A DNA stretch of 27,500 nt from Stramonita haemastoma. Lineage: Eukaryota > Mollusca > Gastropoda > Neogastropoda > Muricidae. Both the position numbers and the translations under genes were made by a program. The number at the start of each line of letters is the position of its first letter. Position 1 is the stretch's first letter. Under the pieces are notes generated by a model. It saw nothing but the letters and a program-made list of their open reading frames with translations, was not told the DNA's origin and did no database searches. Positions 20,285 through 27,500 of the stretch are shown piece after piece. The stretch covers positions 88,371,049-88,398,548 of the forward strand of contig CM060318.1 of the NCBI GenBank assembly GCA_030674155.1, in the 5' to 3' direction.

Positions 20285-20390
20285 CCCTGGAGTCAGAAAG
20301 TGGCTACCTATCTGAATGGTTGACAAACACGGTCACATACCTAAAGTCTTCCTCTTGCTGAACCTCGGAGCTTTAACCGAGATTCAAAAC
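20285..20390 (+). repeat. Family D repeat (representative copy)
   Basis: 'gtggctaccta...cggtcacatacctaaa...gaacctcggagct' is shared in diverged form with about 2612-2715 (minus), 7333-7480, 13733-13830, 20700-20760, 24986-25070 and 25733-25830 (minus). The family is common in gastropod introns as far as I recall. Confidence 0.65.
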
Positions 20391-21296
20391 ATGCAAAATT
20401 TGGTCTGCCCCCGACAGACACTGTAAGCTAGCTAGTATCATGTTCGGGCCGTGTTCTATCTAATTCATTGCACAGCAGTTCAAAAGCAAAGGCTGTTGAC
20501 ATACACGGGATGTGTTCTTCTGCACACACACTCGCCCATCAACCAGCTAATTTAACACAAGGACCCGCCGTTTGCTGTTCCTAGGACGATATACACGACG
20601 TGACTTTAACAATAGGGACACTGGGGAATGGGGTGCTGTTCTGCAAAATCTTTCTGATGAAGTTAAACTATGCTTACTACATCCATAAAGCAATATGTCT
20701 CCAAAGTCGAATGCGGCTACCTAAATGGTAGGGGGGAATCTGTAAGCCACGTGACTCTAGCCAAAGAACGCCAAAAAACTGAATATCCCAGACAAAGATA
20801 TAAACTGAGCAAGTAGACTACCGACAACAAAAACTGACAGCTGTACTGTTCTTTTCACGCGTATATTTTCTTTTTTGTTGCAGAGAAACTTTGGGATCTG
20901 ATTTTATTTATCAAAACAAACGTTACAACTCACGTGTCTCATATTTGTACAAATTTAAAAAAAAAGAAAAGAAAAAGCGACATCCCCTCCACCTCTTTAA
21001 GTATTTACAATATGAAGATGAATGGAAAATGAGGACAAAAAAGAAGATATATTACATAAATCTTAAAGTTCGCAACCCCCCCCCCCCCCCCCCCACAATC
21101 ACTACCATAATGATGCACACATTTTCCTCTTAAAACTACCAAACAATAACCACCCGCGACAGGAGTAGGAACAAATATTCGAACCAATTCAAAAGGTTAA
21201 AAGATCCAGATCTAACCGTTATCATAAGAAATTCTTTCCTCTACAAGCTCTCAGGCATCAACTATTGTTGTCTGTCATATGAGCGAAAATGCGTTG

Positions 21297-21575
21297 TGTT
21301 GTCGCTAAGCGCCTGGCAAGTCAGGCCCAGCGCATCCGACTTTGGCATGCGAGAGAATTCTTAGTTCTTAAGTCTTTCTAGAAAAAAAGCAGGAGAATGA
21401 ACCCCGAAGGCAAAAAGTATTCAAGAAGAAGGTGGCAGGTAGAAAAAGAACTAGGCAGAAACAAAGAGAGGGATAGAAAAAAGGGAATTGATAGCGCAGA
21501 ATTTCCAGACGGTGGGGATGCTATTTACACTGAGAGGTTCCCGGCATTCCAACGGGGGAATCATGTTTAAAGATA
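21297..21575 (+). repeat. Repeat family C, copy 3
   Basis: 'ggcaggtagaaaaagaacta', 'ggatagaaaaaagggaattg' and 'gatgctatttacactgagag' match the 15.4 kb copy. Confidence 0.75.
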
Positions 21576-21620
21576 AAACAAGGGTTCCGTGCAGCCAGGC
21601 AGTGAGAAAGGTAGGGTATG

Positions 21621-21674
21621 GTAGGGCAGGGCAGGGCAGGGCAGGGCAGGGCAGGGCAGGGCAGGGCAGGGCAG
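21621..21674. repeat. (GGGCA)n pentanucleotide array
   Basis: About ten 'gggca' units immediately precede the 19-bp array and may have arisen beside it. Confidence 0.93.
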
Positions 21675-22070
21675 AAGAGACCGTGACTTACAGGAGAGAC
21701 CCTGACTTACAGAGAGACCCTGACTTACAGAAGGGACCTTGACTTACAGGAGAGACCCTGACTTACAGGAGAGACCTTGACTTACAGGAGAGACCGTGAC
21801 TTACAGGAGAGACCGTGACTTACAGGAGAGACCGTGACTTACAGGAGAGACCCTGACTTACAGGAGAGACCCTGACTTACAGGAGAGACCCTGACTTACA
21901 GGAGAGACCCTGACTTACAGAAGAGACCTTGACTTACAGGAGAGACCTTGACTTACAGAAGGGACCGTGACTTACAGAAGGGACCGTGACTTACAGAAGG
22001 GACCGTGACTTACAGAAGGGACCTTGACTTACAGGAGAGACCTTGACTTACAGAAGGGACCTTGACTTAC
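21675..22070 (-). repeat. 19-bp minisatellite made of 5' splice-site units
   Basis: Twenty-one 'gacttacag' occurrences lie at 21685, 21704 and 21722, then every 19 bases to 22064. On the transcript the unit is GTAAGTCAAGGTCTCTCCT. The first unit is the authentic donor of exon 2 (CCT|GTAAGT), so the array carries about 20 further copies of a consensus donor with its upstream CTCCT. Confidence 0.95.
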
Positions 22071-22220
22071 AGGAGGTGCTGGCGAAACTGTCGGTGAGGC
22101 CTTGTGGAGACTGTCTGTCAAGGGTCTGGTGAAGGTCCGTTAGCATCACGTCAAACTTGGCCTTGAACTTGTGCTCTTCCGCCTGACGCGCGCTCTCGAA
22201 CGCTTGTTTGTATATGTCAT
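22071..22220 (-). CDS. Exon 2: charged helical segment
   Basis: The exon has 150 bases, phase 1 at both ends. The acceptor is CAATCTTTTCTTTCCAG. The exon reads DIYKQAFESARQAEEHKFKA, then KFDVMLTDLHQTLDRQSPQG and LTDSFASTS. The pattern of Ala, Glu, Lys and Leu predicts a long helix. The donor is CTCCT|GTAAGT, the first unit of the 19-bp array that runs downstream to 21684. Read-through into that array gives C-K-S-R-S-L-L-stop, so splicing at any array copy would create an early stop. The exon can join exon 1 (making Asp) or the putative exon 1b (making Tyr). Confidence 0.88.
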
Positions 22221-22945
<725 letters not shown>

Positions 22946-23027
22946 ACTCATCTCCAGAGTAGATGGGTCTGTTAAGCGGCATGGCATGGTCCTTCTCCTC
23001 TCCTCGCTCCCCAAGTGAGTCAGTCAT
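22946..23027 (-). CDS. Putative alternative first coding exon 1b
   Basis: An ATG in good context (GCGGAATGA) opens MTDSLGERGEEKDHAMPLNR and PIYSGDE, then a GTGAGG donor in phase 1. The phase fits exon 2 exactly, giving GDE-Y-DIYKQAF. Upstream in the same frame there is a TGA 21 bases before the ATG. A possible acceptor (CTCTCCCTTTTCCAG) lies farther upstream, but it would enter in phase 2, which does not match exon 1. I therefore favour an alternative transcript start with its own 5'UTR. An internal exon with an unresolved 5' end remains possible. Codon composition is exon-like, GC-richer than the intron around it. Confidence 0.5.
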
Positions 23028-23362
23028 TCCGCTATCCAGGCTTCTTCAGTCATTCAACAAACTGCTTCTGGAAAAGGGAGAGATGCTAGGAGCAAACACC
23101 TCCCTTACCTACTAGATCTACTAGCAGGTGGTTTGAAAACCTTTGGTGTGTATGTGTCAGTTTAATTAAAGCCGTTAAAGAAAAAGAGAGAGATTGGGTG
23201 AGAGAGGGGGGTATCAGAGAGAGGGGGAGACAGACAAATAGACAGACAGACAGACAGAAAGACAGAGAAATATCGCAAAAAAGTAGGTGAGATTCTGTGT
23301 CATATTTACAAATCAGGGCCCGTGTGACAGCAAGAAAGACTGACAGAGAGACAAACAGACAG

Positions 23363-23419
23363 ACACACGCACGCACGCACACACTCACACATACACACAC
23401 ATACACATACACATACGCA

Positions 23420-23452
<33 letters not shown>

Positions 23453-23490
23453 ACACACACGCTCACACAAACACACACACACACACACAA
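23363..23490. repeat. CA/CG alternating tract
   Basis: Alternating purine-pyrimidine DNA with a (CG)n core near 23436-23452, a Z-DNA-prone composition, about 400 bases upstream of the putative alternative start codon. Confidence 0.9.
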
Positions 23491-26249
23491 ACTCTCTATG
23501 TTAGGTTGTTCTTCTCGTGTTTATCTGTGAAACCAAGCAAACCTTGCAGCTGCTCATGATGTCTGTCCATGTGTCTGTCCTCTCCACCTCTGTCTATCTG
23601 TCTCTCTCGATCTGTTTTTCTGTCTGTCTGTATCTTTCTGCTTGGTCTTGAAAACAATATATTACACAATCTTTATTTTTGTCTGAGGTTTAGGGCTGCC
23701 TTTGTTTCGTTTGTATCATTATCTTCTTAATTTTGAGTTTTTCTTCTTGTTGTTGATGCTCTTTTTCTTCTATTTTGCGGGAGGGAGGGGGGGGGGCTTT
23801 GCCTTTCTTCCTTTCTTTCTTTGAGTTTTAAAATTTTATTTCACATAACATTTAGAATTCTAAAGTCTTTCTCCTTTCTCTCTTCTCTGTGCTCCCTTAT
23901 TGGATAGTTTGTGGGATGAGTGGTGCCTGGTCTCTCCATGTGAATGTAACTCTGCAGGACTGCCTGCTGGCTTCAGCCAACATATCCCGACTTCAGTGTA
24001 GCCCACTTTTGTACACGATGCATGCTGAGTATGTTCATGTTTCCATAACCCACTGAACACTGACATGAATTCCAGAATCTATAATGCGCATGTGTATATA
24101 CACGAAGGAAATTAGGACGGTGGCAGTCTGCGCTTTAAGTTAACCTGGAGATAGTAACTACCCCCACCCTTTACTCACCAGAATCCGCCACAGAGGTTCA
24201 AACCCACAACTTTTCATGGACCCCGGGGTTGAAAACAAACAGTTTAACTTTATAATGGTCGATTTATGATCTTTTAAAACTGCTGATCTGTGGAAAAAAG
24301 AGGTGTGAAGTAGATACTTCATCTAAAAGTTGACACTGAATATTGAGGGAACGTAAGTTCACATCAAAACTTTTGATAGACTTGCAAACAACCGCCACTT
24401 GTCTATGCTCCCACTGCCAATTTGCGGGTTTAGTTCCCTGAGGGGACGACAGCCTAGGGGGAGAGGGAGCATGCACAGGTTAAAGGACGAACTGTAAAAC
24501 TTTTAACTTCCCGCCTCCACTCCTCTCTACTTCAATCTTTCGAGAAACTGAACGTGTGCGTGTAAAGTAGCCACAAACACGCACATGTGTGCACACACAT
24601 GCAGAACCCTGCGAGCACATAATCAATTCACTGTATACACTGGCAAGCACACGCTATCTCCAACCCTCTACCCCCACCCCTCACACACACAAACACCTTA
24701 GCTCGCAAACACACAATCTACGCCCACTTTTGCACGCGCGCACACATACACACATACACGTGCACACAAACACACACACATACGCACCCCCTCTCGACAT
24801 TCATTGTCTAAGTTACAATCCCAAACTGTGATCCAAACAAGCAAGATCGATGGCAGCCACCAACGGAATTCTGAGGCTGGCTGCTCTAAACTGTTTAAAG
24901 ATGCTGAATGGCAACAAACCTATAATTCAGTACTGAGCAGGTTATTGCTAAATAAAAGCAAATGATTTGAAAAGAAATACCTCTCTCCCGAAATCAGAAT
25001 AAGGCTGCCATGTTGTGTGAAAACAGTCGCAAACGTAGAATCTTACCACTGGTGAACCTCGGAGCTCTAAATTAAAAAAGAAAAAAGGAAACATAAACCA
25101 GAAAAGCCAACCAAAACATCAGCAGCATCTTTGATGCTTGTTTTTCACCACCATGTACAAAGCCTAATAAGTTTACGATGAAAAAACCCACAGAAAAATA
25201 AAAATTACTATGGCGTTTTTTCTTGCCGCAATAATTTTGGTCATCGGCTAGCTGATGATGTTAAAACGAGTCAGAACAATATCCCTGATTCAGATGATAA
25301 CAAAATTCGGTTCAGACATACCATTTTCATAGGAAGAAAATTAAAGCAGGCAGTGTAAAATAAAAAATGCCCCCCCCAAAAAAAAAGTCCTCACCAAACA
25401 AACTAAAAACTTAAAAATCCAAAAAGAAAAAGACCCAACTTTTTTGTAATACGTCAGACGCAGGGAGTTAGAAATTCCTTGACCACACCATGACACTGAT
25501 CCAAGATGCAGCACAGGAGGCAGGAGAGACAGAGATACCTCAGCTTGGTGGCTGACCCATTTCGGCAGTGACAGTTTGCTCCCTGTGTGCAGGCTTGGGT
25601 CCTCCTTGCAGTTTGCTCATCAAAACCCTCCCAGGGAAAAAAATAGTTCCCTTTGCTTTACCGTGTCAAGGATGCTGTGTCCTGGCCCTGCTGTGACTGC
25701 TTTTTGTTTTGGGCTTTTTTCCTTCATAGGCCAGAGCTCTGAGGTTCATTCATGGCGAGATCTTGTGTACGTGATCCCTTTTTCCATCATGAAAGTAGCC
25801 GCATTCCGCCTTTGGAGATTTGTGTTCGACATGAATATGCTTTACGCTCCAAACGTTTGTACATTATCATGCTTCGTGCATGTATGTGTTTGTGCATGTG
25901 CATGTGCATGTGTGTGTATGTGCGCGCGCGTGTGTGTGAGTCTGTATGTGCGTATGTATAATTATGCGTAAGTGTTTGTGTTTAAGCAAGTGCTTACACA
26001 GGTATATGTGTTCAACCTAAATTTTGCCAAACACGCGTGGGCGGACACATAATATGCGCTATTTCCCTCTTTCTCTGCACATGCCAGAAATCCCCATCCT
26101 TGTCCCGTTTTCTCTCCTATTTTTTTCTTTTCGCCTGACTGTTTCCGCTGAAAGCAGGAGAAAGGAGGAAGTCAATATTGGCTTGTTGTCAGGGGGTCCA
26201 GTGTGCAGGAGGCTTACACCTCCGCTGTGCCTCTGTCCTTGAGGTGTCA

Positions 26250-26281
<32 letters not shown>

Positions 26282-26411
26282 CCGGGCTGCTTTCAACACG
26301 TTCTCAGCAAATGAGCCAAAAAGAGAAAAGAAACGAAAAGAAAGAAGAAAGCAAGTATTTGAAAACAGACACGGTGGGAAACGTGGCTAAAGAGAGCTGT
26401 TGCCAAAATGA

Positions 26412-26620
26412 TGTGTGATTGGAGAATGTGGAAAATGTGTCTGAAGAATGTGGAAAATGTGTCTGAAGAATGTGGAAAATGTGTCTGAAGAATGTGGAAA
26501 ATGTGTACGAAGAATGTAGAAAATGTCTATAAGGAATGTGGAAAATTCTGTGAAGAATGTGGAAAATGTGTATGGAGAATGTGGAAAGTGTGTATGAAGG
26601 GTGTGGAAAATGTTGCAGTT
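26412..26620. repeat. About 21-bp minisatellite
   Basis: Eight or nine diverging units of 'gaatgtggaaaatgtgtctga' give a Cys-rich open frame (ECGKC) on the plus strand that is a repeat artefact. Confidence 0.9.
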
Positions 26621-26738
26621 GTTGCTGTTACAATGATGATAATGATGATGGTGATGATGTTGATGATGATAACTGTCGACGTCGTCATCGTCGTCATCAT
26701 CAGCATCACCATCACCATCACCACTACACCCCACTCAC

Positions 26739-27022
26739 CTTTGGTTTCCTTCTTGATCCCTCCCCCACTGCCGCCCACATCCTCCCATCTGGCGCGGGCC
26801 CCGCCAGGGTCTGGGGTTCGAGACTTGCCCAGGTTCGAGGCACGGAGCGACCTGGAGGGGTCGGCGGTTCGAGTCTTGTGCCGCTTGGAGGAGGAGGAGG
26901 ATGAGGTAGCAAGGAGGTTGAGGGTGTCGAGGGAGCCAGCTCTGTTGGCGGGGCTGCTGCCCAGGCTGTGGGCATGCTGGTGCTCTGGGGCCGCTGGGTG
27001 ACTTGGGGGGGCGAGGCCAGCT
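26739..27022 (-). CDS. Exon 1 of the window: basic, Ser/Pro-rich segment (gene continues upstream)
   Basis: The exon lies between TCCCCTGCCGTGCAG and AAG|GTGAGT. It has 284 bases, with one base completing a codon and one base left over. The frame reads GLAPPSHPAAPEHQHAHSLG, then SSPANRAGSLDTLNLLATSS, a Ser run, KRHKTRTADPSRSLRASNLG, KSRTPDPGGARARWEDVGG and IKKETK. All three frames are open for much of this exon; this one is chosen because its phase joins exon 2 (K-D-DIYKQ) and because RxxS-type basic/Ser motifs suit the protein. KRHKTR could be a basic targeting motif, but this is speculation. The preceding exon is outside the window. Confidence 0.78.
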
Positions 27023-27029
27023 CTGCACG

Positions 27030-27309
27030 GCAGGGGAAGATACCCATTAGGTATAGGATTATTATATGTAGTATGTGTATGTATGAGTATGTGATGTATG
27101 TGTATGTAGTATGTAGTATGTATGTAGTATGTCGTATGTGAGTATGTCTGTTGTATGTGTGCTGTACTGTATGTCTGTATGTATGTATGCAGTTATGTAT
27201 GTATGTATGTTGTAGTATGTATGTATGTATTGGTATGTATGGTATGTGTAGTATGTATGGTGGATGGCGAGGCGTCTGATGTATGTATAGTATCATAGTA
27301 TGATGGATG

Positions 27310-27340
<31 letters not shown>

Positions 27341-27500
27341 ATGTAGTAGTATATGTATGTATGTAGTATGTAGTAAGTAGTAGTGTATAGTGTAGTATTT
27401 AGTGTATGTAGTAGTGTAGTATATGTATGTATGTAGTAGTAGTAGTAGTATAGTATGTATGTATGTATGTAGTATGTATGTATGTAGTATAAGTAGTATG
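27030..27500. repeat. GTAT-rich simple tract
   Basis: Irregular GTAT and GTAGTAT units fill the right end of the window upstream of exon 1. No exon is seen in it. Confidence 0.93.

Larger units (their letters stand above)
23028..26738. other. Intron 1 / possible upstream region of exon 1b
   Basis: CA-, GACA- and CG-alternating repeats lie at 23190-23490. The rest has family D copies (about 24986, 25733), a tRNA B-box-like 'ggttcaaaccc' at 24196, a CTGT tract near 26250 and a minisatellite at 26420-26620. No coding exon is supported. Confidence 0.7.

Noticed and set aside
21675..22070. A CRISPR array
   Set aside because: Repeats are head-to-tail with no spacers.
24190..24215. A tRNA or SINE at the B-box-like 'ggttcaaaccc'
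   Set aside because: There is no matching A-box at the right distance, so it is at most a fragment.
26492..27001. Plus-strand open frame with repeated ECGKC resembling zinc fingers
   Set aside because: It comes from the 21-bp repeat and continues across exon 1 in antisense. There is no Cys2His2 spacing.

Overview
This window looks like nuclear DNA of a metazoan, most likely a marine gastropod mollusc. There is one spliced gene whose exons are dispersed over 26 kb, and introns crowded with microsatellites. tRNA-derived SINEs are present, as is a dispersed repeat ('cgaatgcggctacctaaatgg' type) that I associate with gastropod introns. The host assignment is inference from repeat style. No bacterial operon, CRISPR array, rRNA or functional tRNA gene is visible.

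The only protein-coding gene I can support lies on the minus strand and enters the window at the right edge. I built it from splice signals and reading phase. It has fourteen consecutive exons, in transcript order: 26739-27022, 22071-22220, 17738-17835, 16983-17075, 16009-16441, 14432-14648, 12755-13181, 12108-12299, 10594-10764, 9944-10080, 6734-6903, 4795-4878, 3290-3469 and 959-1858 (stop). Every junction keeps phase if five exon positions are each missing one base, and the chain then reads about 1179 residues. In order the product has a basic/Ser-rich segment, a helical acidic segment, a long low-complexity acidic region, two I-set immunoglobulin domains, a Ser/Asp-rich linker, a roughly 115-residue helical segment and a 270-residue Ser/Pro-rich tail. 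It resembles intracellular Ig-domain cytoskeletal or sarcomeric scaffolds (the palladin, obscurin and SPEG group), but I do not recognise the gene. The 5' end is outside the window. A possible alternative first coding exon is at 22946-23027.

Region by region: 1-958 is the 3'UTR and downstream flank. 959-3469 holds the last two exons, GA/GACA and CA repeats. 3495-3660 is a 17-bp minisatellite against an acceptor. 3470-9943 holds two exons in a sea of SINEs, CA/TA/GT tracts and a GAA tract. 9944-13181 holds the two Ig domains, split by a 5'-truncated non-LTR retrotransposon (11160-12055). 13182-17835 holds the acidic and low-complexity exons among GT tracts and a polypurine block. 17836-22070 is a long intron with a 24-bp satellite and a 19-bp satellite. 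22071-27022 holds the 5' exons. 27030-27500 is a GTAT-rich tract.

The most unusual signal is that several tandem arrays touch splice sites and appear to carry the splice signal in each repeat unit. One is a 19-bp array of GTAAGT donors beginning exactly at an exon's donor. Another is a 17-bp array of branch-site-like CTGACTAAC units directly upstream of an acceptor. The third is a pentamer array starting at a third donor, later split by the retrotransposon.
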